Assembly (NCBI RefSeq): GCF_022429625.1
Contig: NZ_CP092483.1
Span: 62,001-126,000, forward strand
Reading direction: 5' to 3'
Origin: Devosia lacusdianchii
Lineage (GTDB): Bacteria; Pseudomonadota; Alphaproteobacteria; Rhizobiales; Devosiaceae
Length of the DNA stretch: 64,000 bases
The stretch's first letter is position 1, and each line of letters starts with the position of its first letter. The translations under genes were made by a program, and so were the position numbers. This document shows positions 8,071 through 16,678 of the stretch, one piece after another. Under the pieces are notes generated by a model. It saw only the letters and a program-made list of their open reading frames with translations, had not been told where the DNA came from and did not search any database.

Positions 8071-9291
8071 TCAGAGCGGCAATCCGCTCAGCAGCTTTGG
8101 ACCGCTGCCTGAAACGCCGGAGGCGGTGCGGATCAGCGCAGCCTTGATCGGGCCGGCGCGGTCCACCAGGCCCAGTCCGAAATCGCGCAGCGCCCGCACC
8201 GGTGCCACGTCGTTGGAAAACAGGCGATTGAGCCCGTCGGTCATCGCGGCCATACTCGACGTATCGAGCCGCCGCCAGCTTTGATAGCGCGCCAGTACGT
8301 CGTCGCTGCCATGATCCAGCCCCAACCTGGTGGCGTCGACCACCGCTTCGGCTAGCGCCGCCACATCCTTGAGACCCAGATTGAGACCCTGGCCGGCAAT
8401 GGGATGCACCACGTGAGCGGCGTCGCCGACCAGTGCCAGGCGCGGCGCAACGAAATCACGCGCGATCTGTAGCTTGAGCGGAAAGCCCATCAGCTTGTCT
8501 TCAACCGTCACCGAGCCCAGGGTCGAGCCCATCACCGCTTCGATTTCGGCGGCCAGCGCGGTGTTGTCGAGGGCCAGAAAACGTGGCGCGTCTTCGCTGC
8601 GCTCGGTCCAGACCAGCGACGAGCGGTTGCCGGGCAGCGGTAGGCTGGCAAAGGGCCCGGCGGGCCGGAAATGCTCGTAGGCGACCCCGTCATGCGGCAG
8701 TTCATGCGCGATGGTCGTCACCAGCCCGGTCTGGCCATAGTCATGGGCGATGATGCCAATGCCCGCCATGCCGCGCAGGGCCGATTGCCCCCCATCGGCA
8801 GCGACCACCAGCGGCGCGCTCAGGATGCGGCCATCGGCCAGCACCAGCCGGCCGGCATCGCCATCGGCGATAAAGCCGGTGATTTCGGTCGGTGCAATGA
8901 CCGAAATGGCGTCCTTAACCGCATCGAGCAGCACCTGCCCGCTGACCCGGTTGGGCACCATATGGGCAAAGGCCTCGCCGGGGGCCACGTCGCCATCGAA
9001 GGTCAGGAAGGTCGGCCGGGAAATGTCGCCCTTCCCCGAATCGGTGATGCGCATGGCGGTGATCGCCTGGGCCTCGGCCTGCATCTGCGGCCACACGCCC
9101 AGGGCCTCGAACACCCGGCGCACCCCAGCGGCGATGGCCGAGGCGCGATTATCGCGCGGCACAGTCAGCGGCCGGCGATCGACAAGGCCCACCTTGATGC
9201 CGCGCGCCGACTGGATCAGCGCCAGCGCCAGCGTCAGGCCCACCGGCCCGCCACCCACGATCAGCACGTCATGATGTTCGGCCTTGGTCAT
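8071..9291 (-). CDS. UbiH/UbiF/VisC/COQ6 family FAD-dependent ubiquinone hydroxylase
   Basis: 406 residues, normal for the family. The N-terminal Rossmann motif VLIVGGGPVGLTLALAL binds FAD. The DNRASAIAAGVRRVFEALG stretch and the late GDAAHVVHPIAGQGLNLGLK motif (NAD(P)H/FAD interface and the family's ubiH signature) are both present. These flavoprotein monooxygenases hydroxylate the ubiquinone precursor ring at C6, C1 or C5; which position cannot be told from sequence alone, and alphaproteobacteria often use broad-specificity types. A good ribosome-binding site (GAAGGAG) precedes the ATG. It is co-transcribed with the KTSC gene and divergent from glnK. Confidence 0.88.
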   Translation of the reverse strand: MTKAEHHDVLIVGGGPVGLTLALALIQSARGIKVGLVDRRPLTVPRDNRASAIAAGVRRVFEALGVWPQMQAEAQAITAMRITDSGKGDISRPTFLTFDGDVAPGEAFAHMVPNRVSGQVLLDAVKDAISVIAPTEITGFIADGDAGRLVLADGRILSAPLVVAADGGQSALRGMAGIGIIAHDYGQTGLVTTIAHELPHDGVAYEHFRPAGPFASLPLPGNRSSLVWTERSEDAPRFLALDNTALAAEIEAVMGSTLGSVTVEDKLMGFPLKLQIARDFVAPRLALVGDAAHVVHPIAGQGLNLGLKDVAALAEAVVDATRLGLDHGSDDVLARYQSWRRLDTSSMAAMTDGLNRLFSNDVAPVRALRDFGLGLVDRAGPIKAALIRTASGVSGSGPKLLSGLPL

Positions 9292-9492
9292 CGCGGGTCT
9301 CCTTCACCGCCATTGTGCGCCTGGCGCGGTTTGGTGCAAGCGCGCCGAACGTCGCGGATACGTGCTGCATTTGTGTGCAGCGCCTTTCGGATTTGCTCAC
9401 GAATTGGGCAGACTGCCTCGCTTCCACTTGGTCCGCCGGACGAGAATTCAATAAAGCTTTGAATTTGTAGACATTTTTGTGACGCGCCCAAG

Positions 9493-9508
9493 TTGGCACG
9501 GCGCTTGA
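9493..9508 (+). promoter_or_regulatory. Sigma-54 (RpoN) -24/-12 promoter of glnK-amtB
   Basis: The bases TTGGCACGGCGCTTGA match the RpoN consensus YTGGCACG-N4-TTGC. The -24 GG is at 9495-9496 and ten bases separate it from the -12 pair, which reads GA instead of GC. It lies about 50 bases upstream of the glnK ATG. NtrC-controlled glnK-amtB operons normally carry such a promoter. No NtrC enhancer was identified with confidence. Confidence 0.8.
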
Positions 9509-9555
9509 GTCTAGTTGGGCATTCCAGACCAGCGACAAGTCGCAAAGGGGCTCAC

Positions 9556-9894
9556 ATGAAACTGGTGATCGCAATTATCAAGCCATCACGCCTCGAAGAG
9601 GTTCGCCAAGCGCTCAACTCGCTCGACGTTCACGGTATGACCGTGACCGAGGTGAAGGGCTATGGCCGCCAGAAGGGGCATTCCGAGATTTATCGCGGCA
9701 CAGAATATGCCGTGCACTTCCTGCCCAAGCTCAAGGTCGAGATCGCCGTCGATGACGCGCTCGCCGATGCCGTGAGCACGGCCATCCGCGACAGCGCCCA
9801 GACGGGCCGCATCGGCGATGGCAAGATCTTCGTGCTCGATTTGCTCGCCGTCACCCGCATCCGCACCGGCGAAACCGGCGCGGCGGCTCTCTAA
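9556..9894 (+). CDS. glnK: P-II family nitrogen regulatory protein GlnK
   Basis: 112 residues, the standard P-II length. It starts MKLVIAIIKPSRLEEV and has the T-loop GRQKGHSEIYRGTEY with the uridylylation target Tyr51. The B-loop reads TGRIGDGKIF and the C-loop VTRIRTGETG. P-II proteins sense 2-oxoglutarate and ATP/ADP and are modified by GlnD. When nitrogen is sufficient, unmodified GlnK binds and closes the AmtB channel. The ATG follows AAAGGGG. The amtB gene begins 21 bases later, so this is the conserved glnK-amtB operon, driven by the sigma-54 promoter upstream. The pairing with amtB argues for GlnK rather than GlnB. Confidence 0.95.
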   Translation: MKLVIAIIKPSRLEEVRQALNSLDVHGMTVTEVKGYGRQKGHSEIYRGTEYAVHFLPKLKVEIAVDDALADAVSTAIRDSAQTGRIGDGKIFVLDLLAVTRIRTGETGAAAL

Positions 9895-9915
9895 GCGTCA
9901 TCGGGAGAAACAAAA

Positions 9916-11286
9916 ATGAAGACATCAAAAGTTCTGGGGAGCGCCGCACTCGCCTCCCTGTTGATGGCCCTGCCGGCCTTTGCCCAGGAAGCCGCCGCTC
10001 CGGTTGCGGAAGCCGTAGCCGAAGTCGTGCCTGTGGTCGACAAAGGTGACGTCGCCTGGATGATGGTTTGCACCATGGTCGTCATCGTCATGACCGTGCC
10101 GGGCCTCGCCCTGTTCTACGGCGGTCTGGTTCGCGCCAAGAACATCCTTTCCGTGCTGACACAGGTGTTTCTCGGCTTCTCGATGATCGCCATCCTGTGG
10201 GTCGCCTATGGCTACTCGCTGGCCTTTGCCGGCCCGACCGAAGGTGGTCTCTCGGCGTTCATCGGCGATTTCTCCAAGTTCTTCCTCTCCGGTGTCACGC
10301 TCGAATCGACTGCCTCCACCTTCTCGGCCGGCTTCCAGCTGCCCGAAATGGTCTTTGTGGTGTTCCAGCTGACCTTCGCCTGCATCACCTCGACCCTCAT
10401 CGTCGGCGGTATTGCCGAACGCATGAAGTTCGGCGCGCTGATGGCGTTCTTGGCCATCTGGTTCACCTTCTCCTACCTGCCAATCGCCCATATGGTCTGG
10501 GCCGGTCCGGGTCTGCTGTTTGGCATGGGCGCCTATGACTTCGCGGGCGGTACCGTGGTTCACATCAATTCCGGTGTGGCCGCCCTCGTCGCAGCCATCG
10601 TGCTTGGCCCGCGCCTGAGCTACATGAAGGAAGCCATCGCGCCCCATAACCTGGTCTGGACCTATGTCGGTGCCGGTCTGCTGTGGTTTGGCTGGTTCGG
10701 CTTCAATGCCGGCTCCAATCTCGAAGCCAACGCGCTGACCGCCGTCGCCCTGATCAACACCGTCCTGGCGCCTGCCGCTGGTGCGCTGGCCTGGGCCCTG
10801 GGCGAAAAGATCACCCGTGGCCATGCTTCGGCTCTGGGTGCGGTCTCGGGCGCCGTTGCCGGTCTCGTGGCCATCACTCCGGCTGCCGGCTTTGCCGGTG
10901 TCGGCGGCGCCATCGTGCTCGGCGCGGTTGCCGGCGTGGTCTGCCTCTGGGCCGTCGTCAACCTCAAGCCGCTGCTCAAGTATGACGACAGCCTCGACGT
11001 CTTCGGCATCCACGGTGTCGGCGGCATTGTCGGTGCCCTGGGCACGGCCATCGTCGCCTCTCCCGGCCTTGGCGGCTATCCGCTCGGTGTTGCCGAAGAG
11101 TACTCGATCGCTGGCCAGTTCATGATCCAGCTTACCGCGGTCGGTATCGCCGTGGTCTGGTCTGCCGTGGTTGCCCTGGTCGCCATGCTCATCGTCAAGG
11201 CCATCTTCGGCGGCGCCCGCGTCACCGAATCGAGCGAAAGCGACGGCCTCGATCTCTCGAGCCACGGCGAACGCGCCTACAACTAA
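9916..11286 (+). CDS. amtB: Ammonium transporter AmtB
   Basis: 456 residues with a cleavable signal peptide (SAALASLLMALPAFAQ) and the eleven-helix Amt core beginning DVAWMMVCTMVVIVMTVPGL. The pore twin histidines are His216 in DFAGGTVVHINSG and His366 in DVFGIHGVGG. The helix I/III landmarks GLALFYGGLVRAKN and TFACITSTLIVGGIAERM are intact. The protein sits in the inner membrane as a trimer, conducts NH3/NH4+ and is closed by GlnK when nitrogen is plentiful. It is transcribed with glnK. A short GGGGAGGG hairpin lies 20 bases past the stop and a better terminator at 11591-11620. Confidence 0.96.
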   Translation: MKTSKVLGSAALASLLMALPAFAQEAAAPVAEAVAEVVPVVDKGDVAWMMVCTMVVIVMTVPGLALFYGGLVRAKNILSVLTQVFLGFSMIAILWVAYGYSLAFAGPTEGGLSAFIGDFSKFFLSGVTLESTASTFSAGFQLPEMVFVVFQLTFACITSTLIVGGIAERMKFGALMAFLAIWFTFSYLPIAHMVWAGPGLLFGMGAYDFAGGTVVHINSGVAALVAAIVLGPRLSYMKEAIAPHNLVWTYVGAGLLWFGWFGFNAGSNLEANALTAVALINTVLAPAAGALAWALGEKITRGHASALGAVSGAVAGLVAITPAAGFAGVGGAIVLGAVAGVVCLWAVVNLKPLLKYDDSLDVFGIHGVGGIVGALGTAIVASPGLGGYPLGVAEEYSIAGQFMIQLTAVGIAVVWSAVVALVAMLIVKAIFGGARVTESSESDGLDLSSHGERAYN

Positions 11287-11305
11287 GCCTGCCTCGATGC
11301 CCCAG

Positions 11306-11437
11306 TCGTCTCCCTCCCCTTGTGGGGAGGGATCAGATGGGGGGTGTCGCGGGTTCAACGAGTATCGAGTGTGGAGGATCGTTAGGCACCCCCACCCTCA
11401 TTCCCTCCCCACAAGGGGGAGGGAGGCAGATCGGGGG
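11306..11437. repeat. Interspersed paired repeat, family C
   Basis: Two inverted arms, CCCTCCCCTTGTGGGGAGGG near 11311-11330 and CCCTCCCCACAAGGGGGAGG near 11403-11422, each form their own hairpin and also pair with each other across about 70 unrelated bases. Related copies lie at 14686, 38085 and 60587. The element is 3' of amtB. Confidence 0.75.
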
Positions 11438-11590
11438 CTCGCCATCGGTCTGGACCAACAGATTGATCGTGGCGTGCGGCTCGTGTCCCTCTTGGCCCGC
11501 CACAGAGGCTTCCCACTCGCAAAACTGCACGGGCCGCACACCACGATCAATTTTCCCAGGCGTTGGCCTCCTCTCCGGCGCATGGCAAGC

Positions 11591-11620
11591 TGGCCCACCC
11601 TCACCGGTGGGCCTTTTTCT
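11591..11620 (+). terminator. Intrinsic terminator after glnK-amtB
   Basis: GGCCCACC and GGTGGGCC pair around a small loop at about 11592-11612 and are followed by TTTTTCTTT. It is the first canonical terminator after amtB, about 300 bases from its stop, beyond a family C repeat. The rest of 11287-11815 holds repeats and no gene. Confidence 0.75.
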
Positions 11621-11648
11621 TTGGGTCGCGCGTATGCGTCACTGATCC

Positions 11649-11758
11649 ATCCCACCCACCGGCGCTTTCCCTCGGACTTGATCCGAGGGTCTTCCGCCGC
11701 TTTGTGCCGCGCTGAGAGTAGCCCTCGGGTCAATCCCGAGGGAAACGCGGGTGAGTGA
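11649..11758. repeat. Interspersed paired repeat, family B
   Basis: A left arm, CTCGGACTTGATCCGAGGGT, and a right arm, CCCTCGGGTCAATCCCGAGG, both self-complementary, are separated by about 30 variable bases. The outside edges carry CCCACCCACCGGCGCTTTCC and its complement-like GGTGAGTGAGG. Other copies lie at 22277, 26761, 46557 and 50926. This copy is between amtB and ftsK. Confidence 0.8.
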
Positions 11759-11785
11759 GGAGCTACCGTGCCAAACCGCCCATGG

Positions 11786-11800
11786 TTAGCCTTGGGTTAA
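11786..11800. promoter_or_regulatory. Candidate CtrA-type site upstream of ftsK
   Basis: TTAG, seven bases, then TTAA. The consensus for the alphaproteobacterial cell-cycle regulator CtrA is TTAA-N7-TTAA, so this site has one mismatch. It ends 15 bases before the ftsK start. The same pattern (TTAA-N7-CTAA) is found upstream of the PBP gene at 52183-52197. Function is inferred. Confidence 0.4.
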
Positions 11801-11815
11801 CCCGACCTCGCTAGC

Positions 11816-14608
11816 ATGACGGCAATTGGGCCCGGTCTCAGCCGGGCAGTATTGAGTTCGCCCATGCCCAGCTCTCCTTCGCCCGTGCTCGACGAAATCC
11901 GCTCCGTACCGCAACGCGGTACGCGCAGCTCGACCAAGCCGCTGCCGGCCCCGCCGCCGGCCCTGGCCATCCGCATCCCGGTGCGTCTGGCCGGGCTGAT
12001 CCTGCTCGGTTTCGTGGCGATTTGCCTGGTGGCGCTGGCGTCCTGGTCGGTCGACGATCCAAGTTTTTCCTACGCCACATCAAAGTCGCCGGCCAATTGG
12101 CTGGGTTTCCCCGGTGCCGTAATTGCCGATACGCTGTTCCAGGTTTTCGGGCTTGCGGCGCTGGTCCTGCTGGTGCCGCCGGCGCTTTGGGGTTGGGCCT
12201 TTGCCCGCCGCCGCATGCCGACCCATATGGGCCTGCGCCTGCTCGGCTGGGTCGGGGGCACGCTGCTCGGCGCCGGCGTTCTCGCCTTTGTCGCCATGCC
12301 GGCAAGCTGGCCGCTGCCGACCGGCCTCGGCGGCCTCGTCGGCTCCGCCTTCACTGCGCTTGCCACCATCGTCACCGGCAGCCAGCCGCAGCCGGTAACG
12401 GCAGCGCTCTTTGCCATCATCATTTCCGTTCCGGCGCTAACCCTGTTCTGGATCGCCATGGGCCTGGGTAGTGCCGTGCCGACCGGTCCGAAGAAAGCCG
12501 CTCCTGCGGCTGCTGGCCGCAAGGGTGCCGCCACGGCTCCGATCGAGGAAGACGAGCCAGAGACCAACCCCATCGTCGACATTGCCTTGGGTGCCATGGT
12601 CCATATGGGCTATTCGCTGCGCACCGCCTTCCGCCGTGCCCGCGCCAGCCATGCCGAGCGCCGGGCCGCAGATGCCGCGACCTGGCGCGATGACGAGGTC
12701 GAGCCGAGCCTTGATGGCCGCGAACCGACGGTCGATCGCCGCGAGCCCGCAATGGCGCCGAGCCCGCGCCGCATCCATGCGCCGGTCGAAGCTGGCTTCG
12801 GCCGCGAGCCGGCCTTCCAGCCCGAGCCGGAAATGTCGCCGCGCATCAATGCGCGCCCGAGCTACGACGATACCGAGCTCGATTACCCCGACGAAGCCGA
12901 GGACGATCTGCCTTTCGTGCCCGACGCGCCGTCGACGCCGGCCGTAGTCAATCACCGCCAGCAGGGCGATTCGCGCTTCCATCCGGTCGATCCGGCCAAG
13001 CCGCGCGTTACCGCCCCGGCGCCGCGTCCGGCTCAGGGCCAGCGCGTGCTGCGCGAAGCCCAGGCCTCGTTCCTCGATGAACCCGGCGGGTTCGAGCTGC
13101 CACCGCTGAGCCTGCTTTCAGAACCCAAGCATCTGGGCCCTTCGCCCGAGCATGCGCCCGAGCGGCTGGAAGCAATGGCGCGCCGCCTCGAGGAAGTGCT
13201 GAGCGATTTCGGCGTCAAGGGCGACATCATCAATGTCCGCCCCGGCCCGGTCGTGACCCTGTTCGAACTGGAGCCGGCCCCCGGCATCAAATCGAGCCGC
13301 GTTATTTCGCTGGCCGACGACATCGCCCGTTCGATGAGTGCGATTTCCGCCCGCGTCGCCGTGGTGCCCGGCCGCAATGCCATCGGCATCGAGCTGCCCA
13401 ACCAGAACCGCGAGACCGTCTATTTCCGCGAAATGCTGGCCAGTTCCGATTTCGAGAAGATGAAGGGCAAGCTGCCCATCTGTCTCGGCAAGACCATTGG
13501 CGGCGAGCCCGTTATCGCCGATCTGGCCCGCATGCCCCATCTGCTCATCGCCGGCACCACCGGCTCGGGCAAGTCGGTCGGTATCAACACCTTCATCCTC
13601 AGCCTGCTCTACCAGATGACGCCTGAGCAGTGCCGCATGATCATGATCGATCCCAAGATGCTTGAACTCAGCATCTATGATGGCATCCCCCATCTGCTGA
13701 CCCCGGTTGTCACCGATCCCAACAAGGCGGTCGTGGCGCTCAAATGGGCCGTGCGCGAGATGGAAGATCGCTATCGCAAGATGAGCAAGATCGGCGTCCG
13801 CAACATCGATGGCTTCAATCAGCGCGTCAACGAATCCAAGGCCGAGGGACGCGTCATCACCCGGACGGTGCAGACCGGCTTCGACCGCGAAACCGGCGAG
13901 GCGATCTTCGAGAGCGAGGAATTCGATCTCGAGCCATTGCCCTATATCGTCGTCATCGTCGACGAAATGGCCGACCTGATGATGGTGGCCGGCAAGGACA
14001 TCGAAGGCGCCATCCAGCGCCTGGCGCAGATGGCTCGCGCTGCCGGCATCCACATCATCACCGCCACGCAGCGCCCGTCCGTCGACGTCATCACCGGCAC
14101 GATCAAGGCCAACTTCCCCACGCGTATCTCGTTCATGGTCACGTCCAAGATCGATTCGCGCACCATTTTGGGCGAGCAGGGCGCCGAGCAGCTGCTGGGC
14201 AATGGTGACATGCTCTATATGGCTTCCGGCGGCCGCACCAAGCGCCTGCACGGCCCCTTCGTGGCCGACAGCGAAGTCGAGGCCGTGGTCAACCACCTCA
14301 AGAGCCAGGGCGCGCCCGACTACCTCGATTCCATAACCGAGGAAGACGAGGACGGCGGCAGCTTCGGCGAGGAGAGCTTTGGCGAGACCTCCAATGGCGG
14401 CTCTGGCGACGAGCTTTACGACAAGGCCGTCCATATCGTGCTGTCCGACAAGAAGGCCTCCACCTCCTATGTGCAGCGCCGTCTCGGCGTCGGCTACAAC
14501 AAGGCGGCGACGCTGATCGAGCGGATGGAAAAGGAAGGCGTCATCAGCCAGGCCAACCATGCCGGCAAGCGCGAGATTCTGGTCGGCAACAACGCCGACG
14601 GGTATTAG
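11816..14608 (+). CDS. ftsK: DNA translocase FtsK
   Basis: 930 residues. Residues of about 55-220 hold four membrane helices ([20 protein letters not shown] is the first). A long Pro/Glu/Arg-rich linker runs to about residue 430, and the motor follows. Walker A is AGTTGSGKS at 579-587 and Walker B is IVDEMADLM with Asp716-Glu717. The C-terminal gamma domain ([18 protein letters not shown] onward) is a winged helix that reads KOPS sites. The protein pumps chromosome dimers at the septum and activates XerCD. The ATG at 11816 lacks a strong ribosome-binding site and an ATG at 11864 is an alternative. Its place between amtB and a LolA-like gene follows Hyphomicrobiales order, here with an SRPBCC/ArsR operon and others inserted before lolA. 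Confidence 0.95.
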   Translation: MTAIGPGLSRAVLSSPMPSSPSPVLDEIRSVPQRGTRSSTKPLPAPPPALAIRIPVRLAGLILLGFVAICLVALASWSVDDPSFSYATSKSPANWLGFPGAVIADTLFQVFGLAALVLLVPPALWGWAFARRRMPTHMGLRLLGWVGGTLLGAGVLAFVAMPASWPLPTGLGGLVGSAFTALATIVTGSQPQPVTAALFAIIISVPALTLFWIAMGLGSAVPTGPKKAAPAAAGRKGAATAPIEEDEPETNPIVDIALGAMVHMGYSLRTAFRRARASHAERRAADAATWRDDEVEPSLDGREPTVDRREPAMAPSPRRIHAPVEAGFGREPAFQPEPEMSPRINARPSYDDTELDYPDEAEDDLPFVPDAPSTPAVVNHRQQGDSRFHPVDPAKPRVTAPAPRPAQGQRVLREAQASFLDEPGGFELPPLSLLSEPKHLGPSPEHAPERLEAMARRLEEVLSDFGVKGDIINVRPGPVVTLFELEPAPGIKSSRVISLADDIARSMSAISARVAVVPGRNAIGIELPNQNRETVYFREMLASSDFEKMKGKLPICLGKTIGGEPVIADLARMPHLLIAGTTGSGKSVGINTFILSLLYQMTPEQCRMIMIDPKMLELSIYDGIPHLLTPVVTDPNKAVVALKWAVREMEDRYRKMSKIGVRNIDGFNQRVNESKAEGRVITRTVQTGFDRETGEAIFESEEFDLEPLPYIVVIVDEMADLMMVAGKDIEGAIQRLAQMARAAGIHIITATQRPSVDVITGTIKANFPTRISFMVTSKIDSRTILGEQGAEQLLGNGDMLYMASGGRTKRLHGPFVADSEVEAVVNHLKSQGAPDYLDSITEEDEDGGSFGEESFGETSNGGSGDELYDKAVHIVLSDKKASTSYVQRRLGVGYNKAATLIERMEKEGVISQANHAGKREILVGNNADGY

Positions 14609-14630
14609 CCGGGTATACGATCCCATTGAC

Positions 14631-14660
14631 GAAGCCCCGGCCTGGCGCCGGGGCTTTTTC
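14631..14660 (+). terminator. Intrinsic terminator of ftsK
   Basis: AGCCCCGGC and GCCGGGGCT pair around a short loop at 14633-14655 and are followed by TTTTTC. The hairpin starts 25 bases after the ftsK stop. Confidence 0.85.
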
Positions 14661-14685
14661 GTTGCGCCGGCCGGCGCGTCCATCC

Positions 14686-14780
14686 CCTCCTGGCCTCCCC
14701 TTGCAGAAGGGGAGGGACCGATCTCGTCCTATCGCCGGCGGGATTCCTCCCCCTTTTCAGGGGGAGGCGACTAGGGGGTA
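14686..14780. repeat. Interspersed paired repeat, family C
   Basis: Left arm CCTCCCCTTGCAGAAGGGGA and right arm CCTCCCCCTTTTCAGGGGGA, then CTAGGGGG, lie either side of about 35 unrelated bases. It is a sister of the copy at 11306 and lies just after the ftsK terminator, before the operator of the next operon. Confidence 0.7.
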
Positions 14781-14807
14781 CTCTTACTCGCCAGGGGGAC
14801 TCGACTC

Positions 14808-14845
14808 TATTTCAGTATTCACTTATATAAGTCAAAACTGAAATA
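14808..14845. promoter_or_regulatory. Nested palindromic operator of the SRPBCC/ArsR operon
   Basis: An outer inverted repeat (TATTTCAG at 14808-14815 and CTGAAATA at 14838-14845) encloses a perfect 12-base palindrome, ACTTATATAAGT, at 14821-14832. The site is AT-rich in a GC-rich genome, ends 11 bases before the first ATG and touches the AAGGAGAG ribosome-binding site. An ArsR-family repressor is the second gene of the operon, so autoregulation here is the simplest reading. Confidence 0.65.
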
Positions 14846-14856
14846 AGGAGAGACCC

Positions 14857-15501
14857 ATGGCTTTCGATATCGTCGCCCATCTGGGTGGCATGACCCGCGA
14901 GGTCCGCAATCTCGAAAAGGACGGCCAGCCGGCCAAGGCCGTCATCGCCTCCCGCGTCTACGACACCGACGCGGCCGATCTCTGGGATGCCCTGACCCAG
15001 CCGGAGCGGCTGAAGCGCTGGTTCGCGCCTGTCACCGGCGATCTCGAACTCGGTGGCCGTTATCACGTCGAAGGCAATGCCAGCGGCACGGTCACTGCCT
15101 GCGAGCCTGAAAAGTCCGTCGCCCTCACCTGGGAGTTCGGCGGCTTTACGAGCTGGGTCACCCTCAAGCTGACGCCGGAAGGCTCCGGCACGCGACTGGA
15201 GCTGGAGCACATTGCCCATATCAGCCCTCATTGGGACCAGTTTGGTCCGGGCGCTGTCGGCGTGGGCTGGGATTTGAGCTTCCTTGGCCTCTCGGCCCAT
15301 TTCGAGCGACCGGCCGAGGATGTCCGGGCCGAGGGGTTGGGGGGATGGGAAACCTCCCCCGAGGCCAAGAGCCTCGTCCGCGCTGCCAGCGACGATTGGG
15401 GTCGCGCCGCCATCGCCGCCGGCGAACAGCCGCAACAGGCCCGCAAGGCCGCCGAGGCAACCCGGGCCTTCTATTCGGGCGAAGCCCCCATGGAGGGTTG
15501 A
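14857..15501 (+). CDS. SRPBCC/AHSA1-domain protein
   Basis: 214 residues. Residues of about 25-150 follow the START/AHSA1 fold seen in Hsp90-ATPase-activator-like proteins: ASRVYDTDAADLWDALTQPE, then RLKRWFAPVTGDLELGG, GRYHVEGNASG and VTLKLTPEGSGTRLELEHI. Such proteins have a deep hydrophobic cavity, and the ligand here is unknown. The C-terminal part is a helical extension ending RAFYSGEAP. A strong ribosome-binding site (AAGGAG) precedes the ATG. The stop overlaps the ATG of the ArsR regulator by one base, the common SRPBCC-ArsR pairing in which the two genes are coupled. Confidence 0.88.
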   Translation: MAFDIVAHLGGMTREVRNLEKDGQPAKAVIASRVYDTDAADLWDALTQPERLKRWFAPVTGDLELGGRYHVEGNASGTVTACEPEKSVALTWEFGGFTSWVTLKLTPEGSGTRLELEHIAHISPHWDQFGPGAVGVGWDLSFLGLSAHFERPAEDVRAEGLGGWETSPEAKSLVRAASDDWGRAAIAAGEQPQQARKAAEATRAFYSGEAPMEG

Positions 15502-15836
15502 TGCACGCTTTCGACGTTCTCGGCGATCCCGTCCGCCGCCGCATTCTCGAACTGCTGTCCGAGCGCGAGCATGCCTCGGGCGAGGTTGTGACGGTAATAT
15601 CGGCCGAGTTCGGCATATCGCAGGCCGGCGTCAGCCAGCACCTCAAGGTGCTGCGTGATACCGGTTTTGCCCAGGTGCGCCCTGAAGGCACCCGCCGCGT
15701 CTACGTGCTCGATACCGCGCCCTTGCGCGATATCGACGATTGGCTGGAGCGTTTCCGCGTCTTCTGGCCGCACAAGCTGGAGGCCCTGGCGACGGAAGTC
15801 GCCCGCGGCAAGAAGTCCCGCGGCTCGGATGATTAG
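15501..15836 (+). CDS. ArsR-family transcriptional regulator
   Basis: 111 residues, typical for a minimal ArsR winged helix. FDVLGDPVRRRILELLSERE opens the domain, and the recognition helix is in ISQAGVSQHLKVLRDTGFAQ with the wing VRPEGTRRVYVLD. None of the metal-binding cysteines of ArsR/SmtB (ELCVCDL type) is present, so it belongs to the group without metal sensing that pairs with SRPBCC proteins. It overlaps the SRPBCC stop and probably represses the operon through the palindromes at 14808-14845. Its 3' end overlaps the convergent RidA gene by four bases. Confidence 0.9.
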   Translation: MHAFDVLGDPVRRRILELLSEREHASGEVVTVISAEFGISQAGVSQHLKVLRDTGFAQVRPEGTRRVYVLDTAPLRDIDDWLERFRVFWPHKLEALATEVARGKKSRGSDD

Positions 15837-16213
15837 CGGACGGCGATGGCCTCGATCTCGACCAGGAAGGCGGGCGAGGCCAATGCCTTGACGAAGAACA
15901 GGCTGCTGGCCGGTGGGGGCGCCGGCAGCAGGGGGCCCATGGCGGCGCGATAATCGTCGATCGAGACGCCCTCAGCCAGGAAGATGGTGTATTTGGCGAC
16001 ATCGGCCCGGCTCATGCCGGATTCGGCCAGCACGGTGTCGAGATTGGCAATGGCGGCGCGCACCTGGTCGCCCACACCCTCGGCGACGCTGCCATCGGCC
16101 AGCATGCCCACCTGCCCGGATACGAACAGCATGCGCGACGGCGAAGTGATCTCGACGCCGTGGCTATAGGCAGGGGATGTCGGCATGCCCGACGGGTTGA
16201 ATTTGCGCAGCAT
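15833..16213 (-). CDS. RidA family protein (enamine/imine deaminase-like)
   Basis: 126 residues from the ATG at 16213; the longer upstream frame is non-coding in character. The YjgF/YER057c/UK114 pattern is present (SPAYSHGVEI, SRMLFVSGQVGM, VRAAIANLDTVLAESGMSRA, DVAKYTIFLAE, ASSLFFVKAL, VEIEAIAVR). In RidA proper the active-site arginine lies in a CRV-type motif near residue 105; here the corresponding region reads ASSLFFVKAL, with no arginine. This protein may therefore not be a canonical 2-aminoacrylate deaminase and may belong to an Rid subfamily with another role. It converges on the ArsR gene. Confidence 0.85.
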   Translation of the reverse strand: MLRKFNPSGMPTSPAYSHGVEITSPSRMLFVSGQVGMLADGSVAEGVGDQVRAAIANLDTVLAESGMSRADVAKYTIFLAEGVSIDDYRAAMGPLLPAPPPASSLFFVKALASPAFLVEIEAIAVR

Positions 16214-16250
16214 GGTTTTTCCTTGGTCTAAAGAGAGGCTTGGCTGGCCG

Positions 16251-16556
16251 CTATTGGCAGCGTGGCTCGCCCAGAACGATCCTGAACTGCCTCGGCCCCG
16301 CCCAGCCCTCGCCCTGCCTATCGGGCAGGTCTTCGATAGTGATGTCGAGCGTGCAGGCGCCACCCCTGACCTGATAGTGATCGGGCTCCACCCACTCGAT
16401 TGCTTCGATGCCGTCGAAGCCAAAAGCGTCGGTCACCGCGCTATCCTCGATGATAGCCAGCAATTCCTTCTGCCGCTGCCATTGCGGCGGCAAAGCGGCC
16501 AGGGCCGGCAACGCGAATGTGAGGCTGATGAGACTTCCGATCGCAAGGGCTCGCAT
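16251..16556 (-). CDS. Small secreted protein of unknown function
   Basis: 101 residues from the ATG at 16556, chosen because a signal peptide (RALAIGSLISLTFALPALAA) begins there. The mature part is about 80 residues: PPQWQRQKELLAIIEDSAVT, then AIEWVEPDHYQVRGGACTLD and a C-terminal FRIVLGEPRCQ. Two cysteines, one mid-chain and one next to the last residue, could form a disulfide in the periplasm. I do not recognise the family. It is divergent from the LolA-like gene, with about 120 bases between starts. Confidence 0.65.
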   Translation of the reverse strand: MRALAIGSLISLTFALPALAALPPQWQRQKELLAIIEDSAVTDAFGFDGIEAIEWVEPDHYQVRGGACTLDITIEDLPDRQGEGWAGPRQFRIVLGEPRCQ

Positions 16557-16678
16557 GCCATCCTCCGGGACGTTCCGACCTATGACTTGCCACAGCTTGG
16601 CGCGGCGCGGAACCACCTGTTGCCGCAATTGCTTTCTAGGTTAGCTTCACAAGAACAATCAGCCAGGGAACCAAACCC

